From Leucobacter weissii (GTDB lineage: Bacteria; Actinomycetota; Actinomycetes; Actinomycetales; Microbacteriaceae), in assembly GCF_017565745.1 (NCBI RefSeq), contig NZ_JAGDYM010000004.1, positions 124,001-188,000 on the forward strand: DNA of 64,000 nt, written 5' to 3'. Within the stretch, counting starts at the first letter, position 1; each line of letters starts with the position of its first letter. This document shows positions 44,556-52,512 of the stretch, piece by piece. Below the pieces are notes generated by a model, which made no database searches, was not told the DNA's origin, and was given only the letters and a program-made list of their open reading frames with translations. The translations under genes were made by a program, and so were the position numbers.

Positions 44556-45992
44556 ATGAGCCGAGCGACCACTCGGGATCCTCGACCCGAAGACGAGCGC
44601 CTCCCGTGGGGCAAGAACCTTGCCTATGGCCTGCAGCACGTGCTCAGCATGTACGGGGGCATGATCGCGCCGGCGCTGATCATCGGAGGTGCCGCCGGGC
44701 TGACGCAGACCGAGATCGGGGTCCTCATCGCGAGCTGCCTGTTCGTCGGCGGGATCGCGACGCTGCTGCAGTCGCTCGGGCTGCCGTTCTTCGGCAGTCA
44801 GCTGCCGCTGGTCCAGGGCACCTCCTTCGCATCGGTCGCCACGCTGACCGCGATCCTCGACGGCGGAGGCGGCATCCAGAGCGTGTTCGGCGCCGTGCTG
44901 GTGGCGGCGGTGGCGGGGTTCCTCATCGCCCCCTTCTTCGCGAAGATCGTCAGGTTCTTCCCGACCGTGGTGTCGGGCGTGGTCATCACCATGATCGGGA
45001 TCTCGCTCATGCCGGTCGCCGCGAGGTGGGCGATGGGCGGGAACGCGAGTGCGCCCGACTACGGCAGCGTCGCCAACATCGGCATGGCGGCCGCCACCCT
45101 GGCGATCGCGCTCGTGCTCTCCCGCGTGCCGGTCGCGGGGATCTCGCGCGCGGCGATCCTGCTCGCGCTCGTGCTCGGCACGGTGATCGCGTGGCCGCTC
45201 GGCATGACCGACTTCTCGTCGGTGGCGGACGGGCCGATCTTCGCGCTTCCGCAGCCCTTCGCCTTCGGGTTGCCGACGTTCGAGATCGGCGGCATCATCT
45301 CCATGTTCGTCGTGGTGCTGGTCATCCTGACCGAGACGACCGCCGACATGGTGGCGGTCGGTCAGATCACCGGCGCCAAGGTCGACTCGCGACGCATCGC
45401 CGATGGGCTCCGCGCCGACATGCTCTCGAGCATCCTCGCCCCGGTGTTCAACACCTTCACGCAGAGCGCCTTCGCGCAGAACGTCGGCCTGGTCGCCATC
45501 ACGGGCGTGAAGAGCCGCTTCGTCGTCGCCGCCGGAGGGGGCATCCTGGTGGTCCTCGGGCTGCTGCCGGTCCTCGGGCGGGTGGTCGCCACGCTGCCGA
45601 CGACGGTGCTCGGGGGCGTGGGGATCCTGCTGTTCGGAACCGTGGCGGCCTCGGGCATCCGCATCCTGAGCCGGGTGCGGTACGAGGGCACCTTCAACAC
45701 CCTGATCGTGGCGGTGTCGCTGGGGATCGGCTGCCTCCCGATCGCGCAACCCGATTTCTTCGCACAGTTCCCGTCGTGGTTCAGCACGGTGTTCCACTCC
45801 GGGATCAGCGCTTCCGCGATCACCGCCGTGGTGCTGAACCTGGTGTTCAACGAGCTCGTGTCCGCGCAGTCTGAGGCGGCGCGGTCCGCTGCGGCGCACG
45901 ACGAGCGTTCGGGTGCGGCGGCCGACGAACGTGCCGGCGCGACGCGCGGCGAGGGCTCGGTCGCGGCGCGGGACGCCGAGCCGGATCGGTAG
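44556..45992 (+). CDS. NCS2-family nucleobase (uracil/xanthine/purine) permease
   Basis: 478 aa from ATG 44556; longer in-frame extensions upstream are not homologous. About 12-14 TM segments: LAYGLQHVLSMYGGMIAPAL at the start, VQGTSFASVATL (conserved QGTS of TM3), LTETTADMVAVGQITG (NCS2 motif with the substrate-binding Glu) and NTFTQSAFAQNVGLVAITG in TM10. It imports a nucleobase with H+. The ~35-residue tail is Ala/Glu/Arg-rich and poorly conserved. It is divergent from the HEAT-GT4 gene. Confidence 0.92.
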   Translation: MSRATTRDPRPEDERLPWGKNLAYGLQHVLSMYGGMIAPALIIGGAAGLTQTEIGVLIASCLFVGGIATLLQSLGLPFFGSQLPLVQGTSFASVATLTAILDGGGGIQSVFGAVLVAAVAGFLIAPFFAKIVRFFPTVVSGVVITMIGISLMPVAARWAMGGNASAPDYGSVANIGMAAATLAIALVLSRVPVAGISRAAILLALVLGTVIAWPLGMTDFSSVADGPIFALPQPFAFGLPTFEIGGIISMFVVVLVILTETTADMVAVGQITGAKVDSRRIADGLRADMLSSILAPVFNTFTQSAFAQNVGLVAITGVKSRFVVAAGGGILVVLGLLPVLGRVVATLPTTVLGGVGILLFGTVAASGIRILSRVRYEGTFNTLIVAVSLGIGCLPIAQPDFFAQFPSWFSTVFHSGISASAITAVVLNLVFNELVSAQSEAARSAAAHDERSGAAADERAGATRGEGSVAARDAEPDR

Positions 45993-46107
45993 GGGCGGGC
46001 AGGCCTGGCGCTCGTGGCCGCGGCTGGTCCCGGCGGTTGTGCTCTCCTTTTCGGCCGTCGCGTCGCTCGAGGGGTTTCCCGGCGGGTCCGAGTGGGATCC
46101 TGCCTGT

Positions 46108-46113
46108 TACACT
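46108..46113 (+). promoter_or_regulatory. -10 element upstream of the ABC-F leader
   Basis: TACACT with six bases to the ATG at 46120, so transcription would start at the leader peptide. The -35 is weak. Confidence 0.4.
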
Positions 46114-46119
46114 GGCCGC

Positions 46120-46137
46120 ATGCGGACACTCAGCTGA
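46120..46137 (+). CDS. Possible leader peptide (MRTLS) of the ABC-F gene
   Basis: A five-codon frame, ATG CGG ACA CTC AGC TGA, with a leaderless start position, 54 nt before the ABC-F start. Short leaders of this kind sense stalled ribosomes upstream of antibiotic-resistance ABC-F genes in other bacteria; here the function is inferred. Confidence 0.3.
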   Translation: MRTLS

Positions 46138-46142
46138 TCCAG

Positions 46143-46169
46143 CCTGCGCCCGAGGATCCTCCCGGCAGG
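46143..46169 (+). terminator. Candidate attenuator hairpin between leader and ABC-F gene
   Basis: CCTGC (46143-46147) and GCAGG (46165-46169) enclose the palindrome GAGGATCCTC (46152-46161). It could fold as an attenuator or hide downstream sequence; no long U-tract is present. Confidence 0.35.
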
Positions 46170-46191
46170 CGTCGCCGCTGCTGAAGGATCA

Positions 46192-47979
46192 GTGTTTCCC
46201 GTGTCTCCCGCATCATCTCTGCCGTCTGCGCCGTTCGGCGGCTCGCCTGCCGGCTGCGCCGCCGCCCAGGCCGTCGTCGTCCGCGACCTGAGCGTCGCCT
46301 ACGCCGGCCGCACGGTGCTCGACGGGGTCGGCTTCACCGCTCCGCCGGGGCGCCGCGTCGCGCTGGTCGGCGAGAACGGGGCGGGCAAGTCCACGCTGCT
46401 GCGCGCCATCGCCGGGCGGCTGCCGCCGAACGCGGAGCGCGGCGGGGATATCGCCCGGCCCGCCGATCTCATCTGGCTGGATCAGGAGCCGTCGTTCGGC
46501 GAGGCGCGCACCGTGGCCGAGGCGCTCGCGGGGGCGCTCGCGCCGCTGCGGGAGGCGGTGCGCGAGCTGGAGCGATTGGCGTCGCGGCTGGGGGATCCCG
46601 CCGCCGCGGTGAGTCATGCCGAGCGCTACGCCGAACTGCTGGAGTGGGCCGAGGCGCACGACGCCTGGGATGCGGACCGGCGGGCGCTGCTGCTGGCGGA
46701 GGAGTTCGGGATCGCCGGGATCGATCCGCTGCGCCCCGTGGCCGAGCTGTCGGGCGGGCAGCGGAGCCGGCTGGCGTTCGCCACCGCGCTGACCCGTCGC
46801 CCGGACGCGCTGCTGCTGGACGAGCCGACGAACCACCTCGACGACGCCGCGCTCGAGCTGCTGGCCCGGCGCCTGGGGGAGCTCGGCGGGGTCGTGCTCT
46901 TCGCGAGCCACGACCGGGTGTTCCTCGACGAGGCGGCGACGGAGCTGATCGACCTGGATCCCGGGGTGGTCGGAGCGGAGGGGGTTGTCGGTCCCGAGTC
47001 GGACGGTGCCGGGACCGGGGTGCCGGGCTCCGGCGCTGGTTCCGGCGCAGGATCCGGTTTCGTCGTCAGCGGGGTGCGCCGCTTCGGCGGCGGCTGGAGC
47101 GCCTACGAGGGGGAGCGATCCGCGGCGCGGGAGCGGTGGGAGCAGCGGTACGCTGCGGAGCAGGAGGAGCTGAAGCGCTTGCGGGCCGCCGCGTCGATCG
47201 GCTCGGGCAGCATCGCCCACAATCGGGGGCCGCGCGACAACGACAAGTTCATCTACCGCTTCAAGGGCGCGAACGTGGATCGCGCGCTGGCGCGGCGGAA
47301 GAAGGACGCCGAGCGCCGGCTGGCCGAGGCCGAGGAGAAGCAGGTGCGAAAGCCGCCGCCGCTGCTGAGTCTGAGCGCGTCGCTGCTGCAGGGTCCGGGT
47401 GCGCGGGCCGCGCGATCCTCTCCCGGACCGGTGATCGAGGCCCGGGATCTTCGCGTAGCGGGCCGACTGGCGCTGCCCGAGCTCTCGGTCTCCTCGGGCG
47501 AGCACGTGCTCGTCACCGGGCCGAACGGCGCGGGCAAGTCGACGCTGCTCGGTGCGATCGCGGGGCGGATCCCGCTGGATGCGGGCGAGTTGCGGGTGTC
47601 GGCGCGGCGGGTCGGCGAGCTGACGCAGGATCCGCGCTTCGAGCACCCGGAGCGGAGCCCGCAGCAGCTCTACGAGCCCTTCGAGCGGCGGGGTGCCCCG
47701 CCGCTCGCGCACCTCGGCCTGCTCCGCTCGCGCGACGCCGCGCGGCCCTTGCACGAACTGTCAGTGGGTCAAAGACGCCGCTTCGCGCTCGCGCTGCTGG
47801 TCGCCTCCGAGCCGGAGTTGCTGCTGCTCGACGAGCCGACCAACCACATCTCGCTCGCGCTGGCCGGCGAACTCGAGGCGGCGATCGCCGCGTCCCCGGG
47901 CACGATCCTCGTCGCCTCCCACGACCGCTGGTTGCGGAGGCGGTGGGCGGGGCGGGAGGTGCGGCTCGGTGCGGAGTAA
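46192..47979 (+). CDS. ABC-F family ATPase (ribosome-acting, possible antibiotic resistance protein)
   Basis: 595 aa from GTG 46192 (AAGGA 3-4 nt upstream); GTG 46201 is an alternative. Two ABC domains without TM segments: Walker A VGENGAGKSTLL (~60) and TGPNGAGKSTLL (~442), signatures LSGGQRSRLAF and LSVGQRRRFAL, and Walker B LLLDEPTNH in both halves. The interdomain linker (~residues 300-400) is charged and helical (ERSAARERWEQRYAAEQEEL; KKDAERRLAEAEEKQ) with an inserted Gly/Ala/Ser stretch before it. Such proteins dislodge drugs from, or otherwise act on, the ribosome. It is the last gene before the island. Confidence 0.92.
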   Translation: MFPVSPASSLPSAPFGGSPAGCAAAQAVVVRDLSVAYAGRTVLDGVGFTAPPGRRVALVGENGAGKSTLLRAIAGRLPPNAERGGDIARPADLIWLDQEPSFGEARTVAEALAGALAPLREAVRELERLASRLGDPAAAVSHAERYAELLEWAEAHDAWDADRRALLLAEEFGIAGIDPLRPVAELSGGQRSRLAFATALTRRPDALLLDEPTNHLDDAALELLARRLGELGGVVLFASHDRVFLDEAATELIDLDPGVVGAEGVVGPESDGAGTGVPGSGAGSGAGSGFVVSGVRRFGGGWSAYEGERSAARERWEQRYAAEQEELKRLRAAASIGSGSIAHNRGPRDNDKFIYRFKGANVDRALARRKKDAERRLAEAEEKQVRKPPPLLSLSASLLQGPGARAARSSPGPVIEARDLRVAGRLALPELSVSSGEHVLVTGPNGAGKSTLLGAIAGRIPLDAGELRVSARRVGELTQDPRFEHPERSPQQLYEPFERRGAPPLAHLGLLRSRDAARPLHELSVGQRRRFALALLVASEPELLLLDEPTNHISLALAGELEAAIAASPGTILVASHDRWLRRRWAGREVRLGAE

Positions 47980-48129
47980 ATCAAGGACATCCCATCGAAC
48001 AGACCAAGCGCGAACCTGGCGCAGTGGTGCCGCGTAGTCCGGTTACACCACACTACGAAGCACTACTAAGTGATGAACCGCGTCTAAGAACGGGCCGTCG
48101 AACTGTGGGCTGCGCTACTCGTGGTTCTC

Positions 48130-48159
48130 TTGAGTTGAATTGGCGGCTCGGCGTACGAT
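48130..48159 (+). promoter_or_regulatory. Promoter of the 79-aa gene
   Basis: TTGAGT (48130-48135), 18-bp spacer, TACGAT (48154-48159). It gives a ~34-nt leader with an AAGGA site before ATG 48200. The 47980-48129 stretch upstream has no gene and lower GC than its surroundings. Confidence 0.55.
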
Positions 48160-48199
48160 GGACTCTTGCCTTCGTGGCGGGTACCGAGAAGGAACTCAG

Positions 48200-48439
48200 A
48201 TGAGCCGCAGCACAAAACGAAACTTCCACCAGGCGTTCAGGTCCATGTGGGCGCAGCATGGCGGGCGTGTGCCAGTCATCCGCAAGGATCGCGACAAGAA
48301 CGTTTCCCACGCGAAGCCCTGCTATATGTGTATTAAGGGCACCGCTCCGAAACGCTTGCTGCAGGTGAAACCGCGGCGCCGCAAGGAAAAGCGCCAGCTG
48401 CGAAAGACGGTGCGCGAGAGCCTGTGCGCACAGTTCTGA
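48200..48439 (+). CDS. Small basic Cys-containing protein, 79 aa, unknown function
   Basis: I do not recognise this protein. It is strongly basic (many Lys/Arg, e.g. APKRLLQVKPRRRKEKRQLR) with one CxxC motif (PCYMCIKG, ~residues 42-49) and a helical start (STKRNFHQAFRSMWAQHGG). Such composition suggests nucleic-acid or ribosome binding. ATG 48200 has AAGGA 7 nt upstream and a recognisable promoter lies before it, supporting expression. Codon use is less GC-biased than in flanking core genes. It sits at the edge of the island, just before an integrase fragment. Confidence 0.55.
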   Translation: MSRSTKRNFHQAFRSMWAQHGGRVPVIRKDRDKNVSHAKPCYMCIKGTAPKRLLQVKPRRRKEKRQLRKTVRESLCAQF

Positions 48440-48484
48440 GTTTGAATCGAAATCAGTAGCTACGAGCGCTGCTGCGTTCCTTCA

Positions 48485-48718
48485 TTGACGACAACCGTGA
48501 AGCGCTCGAAGACCTCTGCGTGGAGGTGGGACGAGTATTCGACGTACATCTACCGCCGCACCGTCTCCACCCTCATCGAACGGGTGGCAGGTCTCACGCC
48601 AGCTTCCCGGTTGCTGGGGCATGCAAGTGAGCAGATCACGAGAACCAGTTACGTCGTCAGTGCCGAGGAGGTCGACCCGATCACCGTCGACGTGCTCGAT
48701 AAGATCCTGGGGAGTTGA
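48485..48718 (+). pseudogene. Tyrosine recombinase (integrase), C-terminal fragment
   Basis: Only ~77 residues remain. They contain the C-terminal catalytic boxes: YRRTVSTLIERVAG (Arg of box II), SRLLGHASEQITRTSYV (LGH His and the Tyr nucleophile). The N-terminal core-binding domain and the first catalytic Arg are absent, so it cannot act as an integrase. It marks the island as once integrative. The following gene starts within 60 bp. Confidence 0.75.
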
Positions 48719-48759
48719 CCACGCGAAGGAACTCTCCTGCCGAGTCAGTATTTTCGTTA

Positions 48760-48765
48760 TACATT
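48760..48765 (+). promoter_or_regulatory. -10 element of a probable leaderless promoter (RHH antitoxin)
   Basis: TACATT in an AT-rich stretch, six bases before GTG 48772. Confidence 0.45.
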
Positions 48766-48771
48766 AATGGC

Positions 48772-49035
48772 GTGAACGAGCGCGAGACGATCGACGGGGT
48801 TCCCGTCACCGAGGAGCGGATCGCTGCCTGGGCCGCCGAAGCCGAGGCTGGCTATGACGTTGCGGCTTTGAAGAAGCGCGGTCGCGGACGCCCTGGTCGC
48901 GGTGCAGAACCATCTCAAGTAGTGGCGCTCCGGCTTACCGTTGAAGAGATCGCCGCGATCGACGAGCGCGCTGAGCGCGAGGGCAAGTCGCGTTCAGAAG
49001 TCATCCGCGAGGCCCTTCATTTTTTAGCCTTGTGA
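48772..49035 (+). CDS. Ribbon-helix-helix (CopG-type) antitoxin-like regulator
   Basis: 87 aa from GTG 48772. The C-terminal RHH fold is clear (VVALRLTVEEIAAIDERAER, then EGKSRSEVIREALHFL). Residues 1-35 (ERETIDGVPVTEERIAAWAA; EAEAGYDVAAL) look like the toxin-binding arm of actinobacterial RHH antitoxins. The start is leaderless-like. The last codon overlaps a second short frame (GTGA), the usual antitoxin-toxin order, but that frame is truncated. Confidence 0.78.
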   Translation: MNERETIDGVPVTEERIAAWAAEAEAGYDVAALKKRGRGRPGRGAEPSQVVALRLTVEEIAAIDERAEREGKSRSEVIREALHFLAL

Positions 49036-49157
49036 AAGTTGACGACTCGGAACCGAAGCACGGCGTTCTCGTCGAGGATGCGGTTCTATTTCCTTCGGCG
49101 GCTCCGTCGCGGCATCCGGGCGTGTTCGCCTTCAGTCCTTCCCAGCACGCGACTTGA
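49032..49157 (+). pseudogene. Truncated toxin partner of the RHH antitoxin
   Basis: GTG 49032 overlaps the antitoxin stop by 4 nt. The 41-codon product begins VKVDDSEPKHGVLVEDAV. As I recall, the KHGVxxEDA start resembles toxins that follow this kind of antitoxin, which are usually about twice as long. Here the frame ends by running into the 3' end of the oppositely oriented DUF2075 gene. It is probably a broken toxin; I cannot check the family alignment. Confidence 0.45.
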
Positions 49158-50889
49158 TCGGTGCTGCCGCGGGGAAGTGGGGGCGCAAGTGCTCCCGCAG
49201 TGCCGGGTCGACGACGTGGATATATGTTCCGAGGATGCCGCGGGTGAGGAGCACGGAATAGATGTTCTTCACCAACTTCTCGATATCGTCATGCGCAAGC
49301 TGGATATTGCGGAGTCTGTTGTTCCGCTGCTTGCCGCGAGGGTCGAAATAGTTCGAAGAATCCAGTCGGATCCGGCCCTCCCGGTATACGAGATCTGGGC
49401 CGATGATCACTCCCGCGGTGTTCAGGTCGTAGCCTTGAATCGTGTAAATTGAACCGGCCTCGTCGATCGAGGTCCCCGAGTTCACCCAGTCGATGAGCTT
49501 CCGGTTCCATTGCACGCTGAAATCCCCGATGGTGATATCTCGTACGCTTTCGTATCCGGACTTCTTGCTGACGTGAGGCCATGCGAACCCCGCCAGCAAG
49601 CGGGCCAGCCCGGTGCGCTCATTCTGCTCGCGAATGGAAGCATGCATGTCTGCCGGGTCGTCGTAAAAGCGCAGATCATAGCTGTCGAACGTGCGGGGAT
49701 CCACGCGTTCGCCGCTCAGCAGTCGCCGAATGTGATCCACATAGTCGCCCCCGGCCTGCACACGCAGTTGAGACTCGAGCAGATATCGTCGACCGCTCCG
49801 CGCAGCCTCGTCCGTGAGCTGAGCGATCGTTTCCGCGGGAAGATCCGCCGGAATCACTGCCTGTCCCTCATCGACGATGAGCACCTGATGGTCGCTCTGC
49901 GCGCGAATCCAATCGAGTTGCGTGATGTCGGGGTCCATCTCGCCGAAGAGCCGTGTCGTGATGGTCCGGAAGTCGGCGACGAGCCCACCGAACGACTGCG
50001 CCGCATACTGGCTGAGGCGGTGCGCCTCATCGACGATCAGCAGATCCCACCGAGTGTCCGACTTGCCCACGTTCCAAGGCGTAAGGATCTCGATCTCCCG
50101 GAGTGCTGCGCTGCGGCGGAATACCCGCGTCAGTGTCTCGCGCAGTGCTTGCTGCGGGACCACGAGGCCGATCCGGCGTCCGACGAGTGCTTCCCGGTAG
50201 CCGGAGAGGAAGAAGTCGCCGTAAGGACCGTCGATGTCCTCCTCAAGGATATCCTCGCCCTCGGCCACCGTCTGAATATCGCGCAGCAGCTTCAGCAGCG
50301 TGATCACGACGACCGTCTTGCCCGTGCCGGGGCCGCCCTCGATCACTGAGAGCGAGGGGCGATCGTCTCCGAGATCCTCGAGCAACCCTTCGGTGATGTT
50401 CGACACTGCGGCGGTCTGCACGTCGGTGAGCTGTTTGAAGGGGGAGAACTTGAAGAGGTCGGAGTTCTCGATGTCACGGATCGATCCGTCGAAGAGTCCC
50501 TCCGCTTTGAGCGCCTCGAAGATCTGCTCGTGCGCGGATTGGTAGATATCGCGGTTGAAATAGTTGTAGCTGGTCTGCCCAGCGTTCTTATTGAGGAGGG
50601 TGAACCGTTGGTCTCCGTCGACGTACTTGATGAGAAAGGACTCGAGATCGTGGCAGGCCGACTTGTTGAACGTCTCGTCGATGATCACCCGTGCGACACG
50701 GAGATTCTTCCTGCGCTCGGTAATCTGAAGGTGCTGAGCCATGCGGCTGACCGCCGCGTGGGTTTCTCCGATGTAGGCGTGACGCTCGCCGGTCAGTACA
50801 TACACCACCGGCCAGTTCAGGAGTTCGGCCGGTTCCTGCGGGAGCCCTCCCGTCGCGAATGGGAAACTCAGGATTTCAAAGCCGGTCAT
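49132..50889 (-). CDS. GIY-YIG nuclease-DUF2075 helicase fusion
   Basis: 585 aa. Residues ~25-95 resemble a GIY-YIG nuclease: VVYVLTG (29-35), AYIGET (38-43), the following Arg49 and Glu83 in DLESFLIKYV, matching the Tyr/Tyr/Arg/Glu catalytic set. Residues ~150-570 are a DUF2075 SF1-like ATPase: GGPGTGKTVV (185-194), LLIVDEAHRL (283-292), then VDEGQAVIP and GSIYTIQGYDLNTAGVIIGPDL (motif V-like). It probably acts on DNA or RNA in the cytoplasm. The start overlaps the MazG-like gene by 14 bp, so both are translated together. The pair sits in an island, and related DUF2075/MazG pairings in defence islands are my recollection. Confidence 0.85.
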   Translation of the reverse strand: MTGFEILSFPFATGGLPQEPAELLNWPVVYVLTGERHAYIGETHAAVSRMAQHLQITERRKNLRVARVIIDETFNKSACHDLESFLIKYVDGDQRFTLLNKNAGQTSYNYFNRDIYQSAHEQIFEALKAEGLFDGSIRDIENSDLFKFSPFKQLTDVQTAAVSNITEGLLEDLGDDRPSLSVIEGGPGTGKTVVVITLLKLLRDIQTVAEGEDILEEDIDGPYGDFFLSGYREALVGRRIGLVVPQQALRETLTRVFRRSAALREIEILTPWNVGKSDTRWDLLIVDEAHRLSQYAAQSFGGLVADFRTITTRLFGEMDPDITQLDWIRAQSDHQVLIVDEGQAVIPADLPAETIAQLTDEAARSGRRYLLESQLRVQAGGDYVDHIRRLLSGERVDPRTFDSYDLRFYDDPADMHASIREQNERTGLARLLAGFAWPHVSKKSGYESVRDITIGDFSVQWNRKLIDWVNSGTSIDEAGSIYTIQGYDLNTAGVIIGPDLVYREGRIRLDSSNYFDPRGKQRNNRLRNIQLAHDDIEKLVKNIYSVLLTRGILGTYIHVVDPALREHLRPHFPAAAPIKSRAGKD

Positions 50890-51247
50890 ACTTGTCGCTT
50901 CGTCCGCGGGCCTTCTCGACTGGATATTTCTCTTTCGTCTGCGTCAGTTTCTCCGCGATGATGGTGTCTGGGTCCAGGCCGAGCCGGTCGGCCAACAACA
51001 TGCAGTAGGTGAGCACGTCAGCGAGTTCGTACTTGGCAGAGGCGAGATCAGCGTCGCCCCATTGGAAGCACTCGAGGAGCTCGCCTGCTTCGATGCTGAT
51101 GCTCTTGGCCAGGTTCTCTGGTGTGTGGAACTGCTGCCAATCGCGCTCGGCGACGAAGTCGTGCAGCGCGTCGCGAAGAGATTTCTGATGCACATCTTCA
51201 AAGCTATCAATGAAGGGTCCGCTGCGCGGATAGGTGACATCGAACAT
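50876..51247 (-). CDS. MazG-like nucleotide pyrophosphohydrolase
   Basis: 123 aa. All-alpha NTP pyrophosphatase: DFVAERDWQQFHTPENLAKS, then SIEAGELLECFQW (metal-binding Glu cluster) and KYELADVLTYCMLLADRLGLD (ExxD). It hydrolyses (d)NTPs or a modified nucleotide to NMP and PPi. ATG 51247 gives ~20 residues before the conserved core; the true start and promoter may have been changed by the IS3 element that begins right upstream (~51256). The stop overlaps the start of the GIY-YIG-DUF2075 gene. Confidence 0.88.
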   Translation of the reverse strand: MFDVTYPRSGPFIDSFEDVHQKSLRDALHDFVAERDWQQFHTPENLAKSISIEAGELLECFQWGDADLASAKYELADVLTYCMLLADRLGLDPDTIIAEKLTQTKEKYPVEKARGRSDKYDRL

Positions 51248-51283
51248 GGCTAGCCGTGTGTGCTGGCCTAGAAGTATGGCGTT

Positions 51284-51577
51284 ATGCCCAAACCGTTTCT
51301 CAAGGAGTTCCGAGACGATGTGATCCGGGTCGCGGAGAACCGTGATCCGGAGGTCACGCTTGCGCAGATCGCGAAGGAATTCGGTGTCCATGTCTGCACT
51401 CCCGATAAGTGGATGCGGCAAGCCCGCATCGAGGCGGGTGAGCAGCCGGGTGAGACGAAGTCCGAGTCTGTCGAGTTGCGCGAACTCCGTGAGCGCAACC
51501 GTCTCCTTGAGCAGGAGAATGAGGTGCTGCGTCGCGCGGCGGCGTATCTGCCGCAGGCGCATCTGCCTGCGAAATGA
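51284..51577 (+). CDS. IS3-family transposase OrfA
   Basis: 97 aa. HTH region FLKEFRDDVIRVAENRDP, then LAQIAKEFGVHVCTPDKWMRQA; leucine-zipper-like helix ELRELRERNRLLEQENEVLR at the end. It appears intact and overlaps orfB by 4 nt (ATGA), rather than by the slippery frameshift used in many IS3 members. Confidence 0.88.
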   Translation: MPKPFLKEFRDDVIRVAENRDPEVTLAQIAKEFGVHVCTPDKWMRQARIEAGEQPGETKSESVELRELRERNRLLEQENEVLRRAAAYLPQAHLPAK

Positions 51578-52318
51578 TGTACCCGCTCGTGAGCGAGTTC
51601 GCCGTCGATGGGATTCCCGTCGCGGTGTCGTGCCGGGTATTGAAGCTCTCACGGCAGCTCTACTATCGCTGGTTGTGCAACCCGGTCACCCGGCGGGAGG
51701 TGGACACGGCGTATCGCGCGAACGCGCTGTTCGACGCGCATCGTGATGACCCGGAGTTCGGGTATCGGCTTCTCGCCGATGAGTCCCGTGATGAAGACGG
51801 TGAGGCGATGGCGGATCGCACGGCGTGGAGGGCCGCATCGGAGAATGGCTGGTGGAGCGGAGGGCAAGCTCTACCTCTGCGCCGTCAAGGACGCCTTCAG
51901 CGGTCGGGTCGTGGGCTACTCGATCGACCCGAGGATGAAGGCATCGCTTGCGGTCCGCGCCGTCCGCAACGCCGCCCGGATGCGAAGCAACGTTACGGGC
52001 TGCATCGTCCATTCGGATCGAGGATCGCAGTTTCGAAGCAGGAAACTACGGCGCGAACTCGCGGCGCATAACCTCGTCGGATCGATGAGCAGGGTCGCGT
52101 CCTGCGGCGACAATACCGCGATGGAATCGTTCTTCAGCTTGTTGCAGAAGAACGTCCTGAACCGGCGCTCCTGGGCCACGCGTGAGAAACTACGCATCAC
52201 GATCGTGACCTGGATCGAGCGGACCTACCACAGGCGACGCCGACAACGAGTCCTCGGCAAGTTGACGCCGGTTGAGTTCGAAGCAATTATGACCACACAG
52301 GTCGCGTTCTCGGCCTAA
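51574..52318 (+). pseudogene. IS3-family transposase OrfB, internally deleted
   Basis: The frame starting at 51574 reads normally to SENGWWS (~51857), then shifts frame; the rest continues in another frame from GAEGKLYLCAVKDAFS. Compared with intact OrfB, roughly 40 codons are missing, including the segment that carries the first Asp of the DDE triad. The second Asp (HSDRGSQF) and the Glu (NTAMESFF) remain. Not functional. Confidence 0.85.
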
Positions 52319-52362
52319 CAAAAAGAGACACCAAGACCCTCAGCAGTCCCAAACGGCCCTGC

Positions 52363-52512
52363 GACAGTATTGCTTCAATGCTCGTGGCGTATGCGTCCGA
52401 CTTTGTGGATCTCGGCTACGCAGTCACCGCTCACAGGGCGCAAGGTGTCACCACCGACACCGTCCACACTGTTGCGACGGCGACGGCGACGGCGACGGCG
52501 ACGAGGGAGAAC
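52363..52512 (+). pseudogene. MobF/TraA-type relaxase-helicase fragment
   Basis: About 45 codons read YASDFVDLGYAVTAHRAQGV, then TTDTVHTV, resembling the helicase motif V-VI region (GYAVTAHRAQG) of TraA/MobF relaxases. The fragment then enters a GCGACG repeat and loses similarity. It is a relic of a conjugative element. Confidence 0.6.
52474..52504 (+). repeat. GCGACG microsatellite, about five copies
   Basis: GCGACG is repeated about five times in a row at the end of the relaxase fragment, encoding alternating Ala/Thr in that frame. Such repeats can expand by slippage. Confidence 0.8.

Larger units (their letters stand above)
51256..52351 (+). mobile_element. Degenerate IS3-family insertion sequence
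   Basis: An orfA/orfB transposase pair of the IS3 family, about 1.1 kb. The left end is near TGTGTGCTGGCC upstream of orfA and the right end near CAGCAGTCCCA (52341-52351); only weak terminal similarity is visible, so the ends are approximate. orfB has an internal deletion, so the element cannot move by itself. It separates the MazG-like gene from its original upstream sequence. Confidence 0.75.

Noticed and set aside
52474-52504. Possible CRISPR-like repeat at the GCGACG run
   Set aside because: The unit is 6 bp without spacers; it is a simple microsatellite. No CRISPR array or cas gene was seen anywhere in the window.
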